DNA of 7,357 nucleotides from Paracoccaceae bacterium (GTDB lineage: Bacteria; Pseudomonadota; Alphaproteobacteria; Rhodobacterales; Rhodobacteraceae), in the NCBI GenBank assembly GCA_026997055.1, contig JALWJU010000118.1, positions 1 to 7,357 of the forward strand, given 5' to 3'. The position numbers were made by a program, and so were the translations under genes. This document shows positions 1 to 5,562 of the stretch, piece after piece (position 1 is the stretch's first letter; each line of letters opens with the position of its first letter). The notes below the pieces were generated by a model, which saw only the letters and a program-made list of their open reading frames with translations, made no database searches and was not told where the DNA came from.

Positions 1-222
1 GGCATTGATCTGCGTTGCCAGCGCCTCCTCTTCCTCGGCCCGGTCCACCGCCGTATAGGCGGCGGCATTGATGACCGCATCGGGCGCATGTGTCTCCAAC
101 GCCGCCAGACAAGTCTCTGGCGCGGTGAAATCCGCCTCTTCGCGGCCCAGCGCGACAAGCGCAGCGCGCCGCTGCAATTCGCGCGCCACCTGCCCGGACC
201 TGCCGAAGACGAGGATCTTCAT
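1..222 (-). CDS. rfbD: dTDP-4-dehydrorhamnose reductase, N-terminal 74 residues (runs off left edge)
   Basis: This is the N-terminal part of the last enzyme of dTDP-L-rhamnose synthesis, which reduces dTDP-4-keto-rhamnose with NAD(P)H in the cytoplasm. Reading from the ATG at 222, the protein begins MKILVFGRSGQVARELQ, the N-terminal Rossmann nucleotide-binding loop of the RfbD/RmlD family (a GxxGQxxxEL pattern). Residues 48-60 read PDAVINAAAYTAV, followed by D, the second signature block of this family. No stop occurs before the window edge; the family is usually about 290 residues, so roughly three quarters is missing. Its ATG shares bases with the TGA of rfbB (ATGA, 219-222), so it is probably translated by coupling with rfbB. 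Identification is firm from motif and operon context; only the C-terminal part is unseen. Confidence 0.93.
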   Translation of the reverse strand, partial: MKILVFGRSGQVARELQRRAALVALGREEADFTAPETCLAALETHAPDAVINAAAYTAVDRAEEEEALATQINA

Positions 223-1259
223 GCACCCCGCCCCAGGCGCTTGCCGACCCCGTCGCGCCCCTGCAGGGCGCGCCACCAGGGCTCGTTGTCGAGATACCAT
301 TGCACGGTCTGCGCCAGCCCCTCATCGACCGTATAGGAAGGCCGCCAGCCAAGCTCCTCGCGCATCCGGCGCGGGTCGATCGCATAGCGGGCATCATGGC
401 CGGGGCGGTCGGCGACAAAGGTGATCAGTTCGCCGTGGGGCGCGGCGCCGGGGCGTTTGGCATCGAGGATGGCGCAGAGCTTATGCACCAGTTCCAGATT
501 GCTGAGCTCGTTCTCGCCGCCGATATTGTAGCTCTCGCCGATGCGCCCGCGCGCGAGCACCTCGAGCAGCGCCTCGGCGTGGTCCTCCACATGCAGCCAG
601 TCGCGCACATTCTCGCCGCGCCCGTAGATCGGGATCGGCCTGCCCGCCAGCGCGTTCAGAATCACCACCGGGATCAGCTTTTCCGGGAACTGGTAGGGGC
701 CGTAATTGTTGGAGCAGTTGGAGAGCACCACCGGCAGGCCATAGGTCTCGCCCCAGGCGCGCACCAGGTGGTCGCTGCCGGCCTTGGAGGCGGAGTAGGG
801 CGAGCGCGGCGCATAGGGGCTCTCTTCGGTGAACTTGCCCTCGGGGCCGAGACTGCCGAATACCTCGTCGGTCGAGATATGGTGAAAGCGGAAGCCCTCG
901 GGCCGCCCCCGCCCCTGCCAATAGGCACGCGCGGCCTCGAGCAGGGTGAAGGTGCCGACCAGGTTGGTCTGGACAAAGGCGGTCGGGTCGTCGATGGAGC
1001 GGTCCACATGGCTTTCGGCGGCAAGGTGCATGATCGCATCGGGCCGGTGCCTGTCCAGCAGGGCGTCCATGGCGGCACGGTCGCAGATATCCGCCTGCTC
1101 GAAGGCATAGCCGGGATGGTCGGCCACGCTGGCCACGTTGTCGAGGCAGGCGGCGTAGGTGAGCTTGTCCACGTTGACCACCGCGTGGCCGCGCGCGATC
1201 GCCAGCCGCACCACCGCCGAGCCGATGAAGCCCGCGCCGCCGGTCACCAAGAGCTTCAT
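219..1259 (-). CDS. rfbB: dTDP-glucose 4,6-dehydratase
   Basis: This enzyme converts dTDP-D-glucose to dTDP-4-keto-6-deoxy-D-glucose, the second step of dTDP-L-rhamnose synthesis (cytoplasmic, NAD+ as internal cofactor). The 346-residue length is typical of the family. Visible motifs are the N-terminal Rossmann loop GGAGFIGS (residues 7-14), HLAAESHVDRSI (78-89), the catalytic Thr-Asp-Glu triplet STDEVFGS (T130, D131, E132), and the extended short-chain dehydrogenase YxxxK pair (Y155, K159). SNNYGPYQFPEKLIP (183-197) and the RDWLHVEDHAEA stretch are further RfbB hallmarks. Its ATG overlaps the TGA of rfbC (1256-1259) and its own TGA overlaps the ATG of rfbD (219-222), so all three genes should be on one transcript with coupled translation. 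The large open frames on the opposite strand are antisense shadows. Confidence 0.97.
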   Translation of the reverse strand: MKLLVTGGAGFIGSAVVRLAIARGHAVVNVDKLTYAACLDNVASVADHPGYAFEQADICDRAAMDALLDRHRPDAIMHLAAESHVDRSIDDPTAFVQTNLVGTFTLLEAARAYWQGRGRPEGFRFHHISTDEVFGSLGPEGKFTEESPYAPRSPYSASKAGSDHLVRAWGETYGLPVVLSNCSNNYGPYQFPEKLIPVVILNALAGRPIPIYGRGENVRDWLHVEDHAEALLEVLARGRIGESYNIGGENELSNLELVHKLCAILDAKRPGAAPHGELITFVADRPGHDARYAIDPRRMREELGWRPSYTVDEGLAQTVQWYLDNEPWWRALQGRDGVGKRLGRGA

Positions 1260-1825
1260 GGCGTGGCCCCGTAGGCAAAGGGGCTGTCGAAATCGGCGAG
1301 GCGCCCGGCGGCGGCGTCCTTTTCCGAGAGCACCGGCGCCTCTCCGCCGAGCCCCCAGTCAATGCCGATATCCGCATCGTCCCAGAGTAGCGCGCCTTCG
1401 GTCTCGGGGGCGTAGTAATCGGAGCACTTGTAGATGATTTCCGTATCCGGCGCGCGGGTCACGAAACCATGGGCAAAGCCCTCGGGGATCAGCAGCTGGC
1501 GCCCGTTTTCCGGGCTCAGTTCCACCCCGTACCAGCGCCCGTAGGTGGGGCTGCCCCTGCGGATATCCACCGCCACGTCAAACAGCACCCCGCGCCCGCA
1601 GCGCACCAGCTTGGCCTGGGCGGCAGGCGGCGCCTGGAAATGCAGGCCGCGGATGGTGCCGGCGCGGGCGGAAAGCGAGTGGTTGTCCTGCACGAAGTCG
1701 GTCGTGATCCCGGCCTCGGCAAAGGCCCTGCGGTTCCATGTCTCTTCGAAAAAGCCGCGATGGTCGCCAAAACGCGCGGGCGTGATCAGCAGCAGGCCGT
1801 CGATGGGGAGCTTTTCGATCTTCAC
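1256..1825 (-). CDS. rfbC: dTDP-4-dehydrorhamnose 3,5-epimerase
   Basis: This cupin-fold epimerase converts dTDP-4-keto-6-deoxyglucose to dTDP-4-keto-L-rhamnose, the step between RfbB and RfbD. Numbering from the GTG at 1825 gives 189 residues, close to the usual 180-190. Family motifs are present: FGDHRGFFEE (19-28), QDNHS (46-50), RGLHFQ with the catalytic histidine H62, the following lysine K72, the tyrosines at 137-138, and the SEKD aspartate D170. An upstream in-frame ATG at 1855 would add ten residues (MKGLQVQGYV) that do not look like the family N-terminus and has only a poor ribosome binding site. The GTG has AGGGG six bases upstream and gives MKIEKLPIDG, a typical beginning. I therefore prefer the GTG, although a 199-residue form cannot be excluded. 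It is the first gene of the rfbCBD operon. Confidence 0.93.
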   Translation of the reverse strand: MKIEKLPIDGLLLITPARFGDHRGFFEETWNRRAFAEAGITTDFVQDNHSLSARAGTIRGLHFQAPPAAQAKLVRCGRGVLFDVAVDIRRGSPTYGRWYGVELSPENGRQLLIPEGFAHGFVTRAPDTEIIYKCSDYYAPETEGALLWDDADIGIDWGLGGEAPVLSEKDAAAGRLADFDSPFAYGATP

Positions 1826-1831
1826 CACATA

Positions 1832-1836
1832 CCCCT
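1832..1836 (-). promoter_or_regulatory. Ribosome binding site deciding the rfbC GTG start
   Basis: AGGGG on the minus strand, with six bases (1831-1826) before the GTG at 1825. It lies inside the extra codons of the longer ATG-initiated reading, which supports the downstream GTG as the true start. A second GTG at 1828 is also in frame but only three bases away, which is too close. Confidence 0.55.
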
Positions 1837-1850
1837 GAACTTGAAGCCCT

Positions 1851-1878
1851 TTCATAACCCAACTGGCAGATGTTGCAA
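1851..1878 (-). promoter_or_regulatory. Candidate sigma70-type promoter for rfbCBD
   Basis: On the minus strand TTGCAA (1878-1873) and TATGAA (1856-1851) are separated by 16 bases. Each matches the consensus hexamers at four of six positions. Transcription would begin near 1844, upstream of the AGGGG site and the GTG at 1825, and the -10 would overlap the alternative ATG at 1855. A promoter is expected here because the ccrM terminator ends at 1901, leaving under 80 bases before rfbC. The match is weak and is an inference from position plus resemblance. Confidence 0.3.
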
Positions 1879-1900
1879 CTCCCGCCCCGGCGGAGGCGCG

Positions 1901-1926
1901 AAAAAACCCCGCCGCAAGGGCGGGGT
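1901..1926 (-). terminator. Intrinsic terminator of ccrM
   Basis: On the minus strand a GC-only seven-pair stem (CCCCGCC 1907-1913 with GGCGGGG 1919-1925 as written on the plus strand) closes a five-base loop. An extra A-T pair at 1906/1926 extends it, and a run of six T (1906-1901) follows. It lies 64 bases past the ccrM stop, reading in the same direction. It should insulate ccrM from the downstream rfbCBD operon. A smaller hairpin, GCACC-GGC-GGTGC at 1956-1968, lies between the stop and this terminator. Confidence 0.88.
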
Positions 1927-1989
1927 CAGTGGGTGCTGTGCAAGTCAGGCCACAGGCACCGGCGGTGCACCCTGGTTTCTTGTGAGAGG

Positions 1990-3087
1990 TCAGACCATCT
2001 CGGCGCGGATCTGCTGGCGCAGGATGTCGATCGGGATCTTCTTGCCGTCGCGCCTGAAGTGCCAGTAGGTCCAGCCGTTGCAGCTGGGCGCGCTTTCCAG
2101 CGCGGCGCCGACCTGGTGGATCGAGCCCCTGGCCTCGCCCGCGATCAGGGTGCCGTCGGCGCGCACCTTGGCGGTCTGGCCGCGCGGGCTGATCAGCACT
2201 TCGCCGGGGCGCAACATGCCGCGCTCGACCAGCTGGCCGAAGGGCACGCGCGGCTGGGCACGCTTGGAGCGGGTGGTTTCCAGCGCCTCGCGGTCGAGCC
2301 TGCGCACCCGGGCGATGCGCTTTTCGGCTACCTTGCGGTAGGCCTCTTCGCGCTCGATGCCGATGAAATCGCGCCCGAGCATCTTGGCCACGGCGCCGGT
2401 GGTGCCGGTGCCGAAGAAGGGGTCGAGCACCACGTCGCCGGGATTGGTGGTGCCCACCAGCACCCGGTGCAACAGCGCCTCGGGCTTCTGGGTCGGATGG
2501 GCCTTGTTGCCGTTTTCGTCCTTGAGCCGCTCATGGCCGGTGCAGATCGGCAGCACCCAGTCCGAGCGCATCTGGATGCCTTCGTTCAGCGCCTTCAGCG
2601 CCTCGTAGTTGAAGGTATATTTCGCCGCCTCGTTGCGCGAGGCCCAGATCATGGTCTCGTGGGCATTGGTCAGGCGCTTGCCGCGAAAGTTCGGCATCGG
2701 GTTCGACTTGCGCCAGACCACGTCGTTGAGGATCCAGTAACCCTGATTCTGAAGCTCGGCGCCGACACGGAAGATATTGTGATAGGAGCCGATCACCCAG
2801 ATCGCGCCATTGGGCTTGAGCAGGCGGCGGGCGGCCTTGAGCCAGGCGCGGGTGAAGCGGTCATAGGCGCGGAAGCTGTCGAAATGGTCCCAGTCGTCAT
2901 CCACCGCATCGACCCTGGAGTTATCCGGCCGGTGCAGATCGCCCTTGAGCTGGAGATTGTAGGGCGGATCGGCAAAGATGAGATCCACGCTCGCCTCGGG
3001 CAGGCCGTTCATCACCTCGATGCAATCGCCTGCGAGAATCGTATTGAGCGGCAGCTTGCCTGCCTCTTTCGTCTTTGCTATTGCCAC
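1990..3087 (-). CDS. ccrM: CcrM-type DNA adenine-N6 methyltransferase (GANTC)
   Basis: This is the solitary cell-cycle-regulated methyltransferase of alphaproteobacteria, which methylates adenine in GANTC and has no partner endonuclease here. The 365-residue protein shows the beta-class motif order: catalytic DPPYN (40-44), then HPTQKP (197-202), then the S-adenosylmethionine-binding DPFFGTGTTG (222-231). A C-terminal extension of about 85 residues (from about 280) ends with CNGWTYWHF (336-344). That extra domain distinguishes CcrM from HinfI-like enzymes and is needed for DNA recognition in the Caulobacter enzyme. The start is a GTG at 3087 with GAGG seven bases upstream; no in-frame ATG lies nearby in the leader. 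It is downstream of rnhB in the same orientation, with a 102-base gap rich in GANTC sites, and is followed by a strong terminator. GANTC specificity is inferred from family membership. Confidence 0.95.
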   Translation of the reverse strand: MAIAKTKEAGKLPLNTILAGDCIEVMNGLPEASVDLIFADPPYNLQLKGDLHRPDNSRVDAVDDDWDHFDSFRAYDRFTRAWLKAARRLLKPNGAIWVIGSYHNIFRVGAELQNQGYWILNDVVWRKSNPMPNFRGKRLTNAHETMIWASRNEAAKYTFNYEALKALNEGIQMRSDWVLPICTGHERLKDENGNKAHPTQKPEALLHRVLVGTTNPGDVVLDPFFGTGTTGAVAKMLGRDFIGIEREEAYRKVAEKRIARVRRLDREALETTRSKRAQPRVPFGQLVERGMLRPGEVLISPRGQTAKVRADGTLIAGEARGSIHQVGAALESAPSCNGWTYWHFRRDGKKIPIDILRQQIRAEMV

Positions 3088-3138
3088 GTTACTGCCTCGC
3101 GGTTATTGCGGCGCCTTCTGGCGCTCGTTGTTGAGGCA

Positions 3139-3183
3139 GATTCTGGGTCAAAGGCGATTCGGCGTCAAATTCTTTTTTGAATC
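3139..3183. promoter_or_regulatory. Cluster of three GANTC methylation sites in the ccrM promoter region
   Basis: GATTC at 3139-3143, GATTC at 3156-3160 and GAATC at 3179-3183 are all GANTC, the known target of CcrM. The first overlaps the -10 candidate, the second lies in the promoter spacer, and the third sits about ten bases upstream of the -35 inside the palindrome TTGA-A-TCAA (3177-3185). Three copies in 45 bases is far denser than elsewhere in the window. In Caulobacter, GANTC sites near ccrM and other GcrA/CcrM-controlled promoters make transcription sensitive to methylation state; the same is inferred here. Confidence 0.6.
3140..3168 (-). promoter_or_regulatory. Candidate ccrM promoter
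   Basis: On the minus strand TTGACG (3168-3163; five of six consensus positions) is separated by exactly 17 bases from CAGAAT (3145-3140; four of six). Transcription would begin near 3133, giving a leader of about 45 bases before the GTG at 3087. The spacing and hexamers are good for a GC-rich alphaproteobacterium, but this is pattern matching only. Upstream, TTAACC (3193-3188), at the end of rnhB, resembles a CtrA half-site. Confidence 0.5.
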
Positions 3184-3189
3184 AAGAGG

Positions 3190-3819
3190 TTAACTTTTTC
3201 CTTGATACAAGATATTGTGGACCGGCTTGAACGAACGCCTATGATGTGGGGTCACGCCCAGATCTTGAAGCGCGGCTTTGTGGCTTTTTGATGGATATCC
3301 CGCATTTGTTCTCCAGCCATAGCCGGGGTGCTGTTGCGCCAAGTCCACCATGACACGATCCCGGCAGATTTTCGCCACGATCGAGGCCGCGGCGATGGAG
3401 AGCGAGCGGGTGTCGCCCTTGGTGACCGGCTCGGCCGAAAGGCTGAGGTCGCGCGGCAGCAGGTTGCCGTCAACCAGCACATGATCGGGGACCACCGGCA
3501 GCAGGCCGATCGCCCGCACCATCGCCAGATGCGCGGCGCGCAGGATGTTGAGCCGGTCGATCTCGGCCACGCTGGCATGGGCGACGGCGACCTGCGCACT
3601 GGCCACGATCTCCCCGAACAGCGCCTCGCGCCGCCTGACGGTGAGCTTTTTCGAATCGTCGAGGCCGGCGGGGATATTGCCGGGGTCGAGGATCACGGCG
3701 GCGGCGGTCACCGGCCCGGCCAGCGGCCCGCGCCCCACTTCATCGACCCCGGCGACACGGAGAAGCCCGCGCTCCATCGCGGCGCGTTCGAGAGAAAAGT
3801 CGGGGCCGGGTCCGCTCAT
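3190..3819 (-). CDS. rnhB: Ribonuclease HII
   Basis: This enzyme cuts the RNA strand of RNA-DNA hybrids and nicks at single ribonucleotides left in DNA. The 209-residue protein is of normal length. It shows AGVDEVGRGPLAGPV with the catalytic D26 and E27, the DDSKKL segment (54-59), the third acidic residue in LVDGN (D117), the fourth in TKGD (D136), then SIAAASIVAKICRDRVM (141-157) and GYPSKSH (174-180). The tail HHRRSFKPV is typical of the family. The start at 3819 has AGGT a few bases upstream. A terminator for the preceding gene lies only 37 bases before the start, so an independent promoter must sit in or beside that short gap, or be supplied by read-through. ccrM follows in the same orientation; I recall this rnhB-ccrM adjacency from other alphaproteobacteria. 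Confidence 0.96.
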   Translation of the reverse strand: MSGPGPDFSLERAAMERGLLRVAGVDEVGRGPLAGPVTAAAVILDPGNIPAGLDDSKKLTVRRREALFGEIVASAQVAVAHASVAEIDRLNILRAAHLAMVRAIGLLPVVPDHVLVDGNLLPRDLSLSAEPVTKGDTRSLSIAAASIVAKICRDRVMVDLAQQHPGYGWRTNAGYPSKSHKAALQDLGVTPHHRRSFKPVHNILYQGKS

Positions 3820-3855
3820 GCGACCTGTCTTGCCGATCCGGGCAATCCGCGCAAC

Positions 3856-3881
3856 AAAAAAGGCGGGAGCGAACTCCCGCC
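3856..3881 (-). terminator. Intrinsic terminator of the secreted cysteine-repeat gene
   Basis: On the minus strand an eight-pair perfect stem GGCGGGAG/CTCCCGCC (3881-3874 and 3869-3862) closes a TTCG tetraloop, directly followed by six T (3861-3856). It lies 42 bases beyond the stop of the gene at 3923-4372 and reads in its direction. On the plus strand the hairpin lacks a proper T-run. Confidence 0.88.
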
Positions 3882-3922
3882 GGTTTGGTCATGAAAAGGT
3901 CTTGGTAATGAGGTTGCGGCGA

Positions 3923-4372
3923 TCAATCGTAATAGATGCGATAGCCGTGTTCCTGCAGGCAGCGCGGACGATAGACCTTGGTCGTGCGCAGGTAGCCGTA
4001 GCGGTCGAAGTAGCGCAGCGTGCCCTTGCAGGAGGAAGGCAGGCGGTAATATCCGCCAAACTCGTTGCGCAGGCAGGAATCGCTGAAGGCCGCACGCTCG
4101 CCGTTCGGCGTGTCGTAGGACTTGAGGCAACTGTCCGGCAGGCGCTTGTGGCGCGGCACGGTGATGGTGACGCCGCCGCGCCGCCCGGCTTCATTGGAGA
4201 CGATCAGACCGAACAGGCCCAGCGCTACCATGGCGGCGACGAAATCACCATTGCGCAGAGGGCGGCCATGCGCCTCGGCAGAGGCGGAGGCGATGGGAGA
4301 AACGGCAACCGCCAGCGCCAGGGACGCGGCGACAAGCGGCTGCAGAAGCTTGCGGGAGAGGGTGGTGGACAT
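3923..4372 (-). CDS. Exported protein with duplicated two-cysteine motif, function unknown
   Basis: This 149-residue protein is not a recognised enzyme. Residues 1-32 form a signal peptide: SRK charge, hydrophobic stretch LVAASLALAVAV, and likely cleavage after SASA. A second hydrophobic stretch at about 44-59 (FVAAMVALGLFGLIVS) may be a membrane anchor. The remainder contains two similar units, RLPDSC...FSDSCLRNEFG (C82, C100) and RLPSSC...YRPRCLQEHGY (C115, C138). These probably form two disulfide-linked hairpins in the periplasm. The ATG at 4372 is preferred over a start at 4426, because AAGGA lies seven bases before it and it begins the signal peptide directly. Its leader contains an 8-base inverted repeat and its 3' end a strong terminator, so it is a single-gene unit. 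Small secreted proteins with LPxxC/CL units recur in Rhodobacterales as I remember them, without assigned function. Confidence 0.8.
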   Translation of the reverse strand: MSTTLSRKLLQPLVAASLALAVAVSPIASASAEAHGRPLRNGDFVAAMVALGLFGLIVSNEAGRRGGVTITVPRHKRLPDSCLKSYDTPNGERAAFSDSCLRNEFGGYYRLPSSCKGTLRYFDRYGYLRTTKVYRPRCLQEHGYRIYYD

Positions 4373-4404
4373 GGGCTTTCCTTTCGGGTTTCTGCGTGAG
4401 ATTC

Positions 4405-4429
4405 GCATTGGCCGGGGGCGTGCCAATGC
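4405..4429. repeat. Perfect 8-base inverted repeat in the leader of the secreted-protein gene
   Basis: GCATTGGC (4405-4412) and GCCAATGC (4422-4429) are perfect reverse complements separated by nine bases. The element lies 33-57 bases upstream of the ATG at 4372. It could fold as a leader-RNA hairpin or be a dimeric repressor site. There is no T-run, so it is not an intrinsic terminator. Confidence 0.5.
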
Positions 4430-4480
4430 TTGATGCCCCGATCCTGTCCCGGTCCCGCCCGGCTAGACAATATCGGCGCC

Positions 4481-4497
4481 CGGTTATGGGATAACCG
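4481..4497. repeat. Perfect 7-base inverted repeat, candidate operator between divergent genes
   Basis: CGGTTAT (4481-4487) and ATAACCG (4491-4497) flank a three-base GGG spacer. The site lies in the 193-base divergent gap between the genes starting at 4372 and 4566, where promoters for both must sit. The compact symmetry and centre-to-centre half-site spacing of ten bases, one helical turn, suit a dimeric regulator. Binding is inferred; the wHTH regulator at 4837-5541 is an obvious candidate. Confidence 0.4.
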
Positions 4498-4565
4498 CCG
4501 ATTTCACCCCCTTTGCCGCCGGCTTGTTATTGTATATCAGTGACCCGCTCCCCATGACTGAGACC

Positions 4566-4865
4566 ATGATGAAACAGCTCCTACATACGGTCGCCCTGGC
4601 CACGGCCCTCGCCCTCCCCGCGCTCTCGGCGCAGGCGGGATGCTATGCGGACTACAAGGCCAAGCGCGACAACCCGCTGAAGCTCCACTACGGCGTGGTG
4701 CAGCTTCCGGACAGCGCCTGCGGCTCCACTCAGGCCGCGGCACGCAATATCTCCCAGCGCCTTGCCCGCAATGGCTGGGTTCTGCTAAACGTGCTCTCGA
4801 TCTTCGACCAGAACGGTTTGGCCCAGAGGAGAAAGAGTGCCGGAGAATATTACCTACGCTACTGA
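4566..4865 (+). CDS. Small exported protein with two cysteines, function unknown
   Basis: A 99-residue protein beginning MMKQLLHTVALATALALPALSAQA, a clear signal peptide with predicted cleavage after A24 (AQA before GC). The mature part is about 75 residues with C26 and C52, which could form one disulfide. The C-terminal half (NGWVLLNVLSIF...SAGEYYLRY) alternates like a small alpha/beta domain. The C26 context (AQAGC) lacks the usual leucine at -3, so a lipoprotein is unlikely. In-frame starts at 4524 (TTG), 4554 and 4569 exist; 4566 is chosen because it starts the signal peptide, though no strong ribosome binding site decides between 4554, 4566 and 4569. A TATATC -10-like element lies at 4533-4538. 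The next gene begins 29 bases before this one's stop, so the two are probably coupled. I do not recognise a named domain. Confidence 0.75.
   Translation: MMKQLLHTVALATALALPALSAQAGCYADYKAKRDNPLKLHYGVVQLPDSACGSTQAAARNISQRLARNGWVLLNVLSIFDQNGLAQRRKSAGEYYLRY
4825..4831 (+). promoter_or_regulatory. Strong ribosome binding site inside the upstream gene's 3' end
   Basis: AGAGGAG, five bases before the GTG at 4837 and inside the coding region of the preceding small exported protein. It fixes the start of the membrane wHTH gene and argues that the 29-base overlap between the two genes is real. Confidence 0.75.
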
Positions 4866-5541
4866 CATCCGGCGCTCCGGCGGGCGCGTGGTGGTCTATG
4901 GGATGATCGCGATCGTGGCAATCCTGCTGGTTGCCGCGGTCCTGTTGTTCATCAACCTGCCCGACGCCAATGCCTTCAACGAGCGGGTCGAGCAGATCTT
5001 CGTGCAGAATGATGACCTGACCTCCGGCGCCGAGATCAAGCTGCTGGAGATTCTCGCCCAGTCCGGCACCTCCTTTGCCGAGACGCTGACCTCCTATCGC
5101 ATGGTCATCTTCGTGCTGCTGGTCTTTGCCACCGCGATGATGATCGCCGCGCTGGTATTTCTGCTCACCATCATCACGCTCAACAAGCGCATGGGCGAGA
5201 TCGAGCGCGCCGGCATCCAGGTCTCATCGCTGCTGATCAGCCGCGACGAGCGCACCGTTTACCTCAACAACATGGAATTCACCCTGACCAAGGCCGCCAT
5301 CGAGACCCTCAGCGTGCTGGCCGAGGCACGGATGGACGAAGAGGTGCTCTCGGGCGCCGAGATCGAGGCGATGATTTCCGGCCGCCCCGCCGCCGAATGC
5401 GACGAGGCCGCAGGCGCGACCCGGATCAAGCGCCTGCGCGATGCCCTGGGCAACCAGCTGATAAGCGAGCTTCTGGTCAAGACCATCACCCGGCGCGGCT
5501 ACATGCTGGCGATCGACAAGGACGTGATCCGCATGATCTGA
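4837..5541 (+). CDS. Membrane-anchored protein with C-terminal winged-helix DNA-binding domain
   Basis: A 234-residue protein that looks like a one-component, membrane-bound transcription regulator. Two hydrophobic segments, about residues 17-40 (VVVYGMIAIVAILLVAAVLLFI) and 88-115 (RMVIFVLLVFATAMMIAALVFLL), flank a polar loop of about 48 residues rich in acidic residues. With Arg/Lys at both outer ends (R12, R13, R17; K117, R118), the loop should be periplasmic and the C-terminus cytoplasmic. Residues about 132-228 resemble the OmpR/PhoB winged helix: a short beta-sheet (LLISRDERTVYLNNMEFTLT), helices with LTKAAIETLSVLAEA, the recognition-helix region ATRIKRLRDALGN (194-206), and the wing VKTITRRGYML (214-224). 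No receiver or kinase domain is present. The domain order is the reverse of ToxR/CadC, where the winged helix is N-terminal. It starts at GTG with a strong ribosome binding site and overlaps the exported-protein gene. Its target and signal are unknown. Confidence 0.85.
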   Translation: MPENITYATDIRRSGGRVVVYGMIAIVAILLVAAVLLFINLPDANAFNERVEQIFVQNDDLTSGAEIKLLEILAQSGTSFAETLTSYRMVIFVLLVFATAMMIAALVFLLTIITLNKRMGEIERAGIQVSSLLISRDERTVYLNNMEFTLTKAAIETLSVLAEARMDEEVLSGAEIEAMISGRPAAECDEAAGATRIKRLRDALGNQLISELLVKTITRRGYMLAIDKDVIRMI

Positions 5542-5562
5542 GCCCGGGATCCGCGCACGGGC
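5542..5562. other. Short hairpin between convergent genes
   Basis: GCCCG (5542-5546) and CGGGC (5558-5562) can pair over an eleven-base loop. They fill almost the whole 21-base gap between the stops of the wHTH gene (5541) and the convergent small gene (5563). There is no T-run on either strand, so it is at best a weak or Rho-assisted bidirectional terminator. Confidence 0.25.

Noticed and set aside
300..1274. 324-residue open frame on the plus strand
   Set aside because: It is antisense to rfbB, rich in Gly/Ala/Arg/His with no domain, and is explained by the GC-biased third codon positions of the real gene.
1990..3087. ccrM as part of a restriction-modification system
   Set aside because: No endonuclease gene lies beside it, its neighbours are rnhB and rhamnose genes, and the C-terminal CcrM extension marks it as the solitary cell-cycle enzyme.
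1870..3180. 436-residue open frame on the plus strand
   Set aside because: It lies opposite ccrM, crosses the terminator and has a composition typical of antisense frames; ccrM motifs settle the coding strand.
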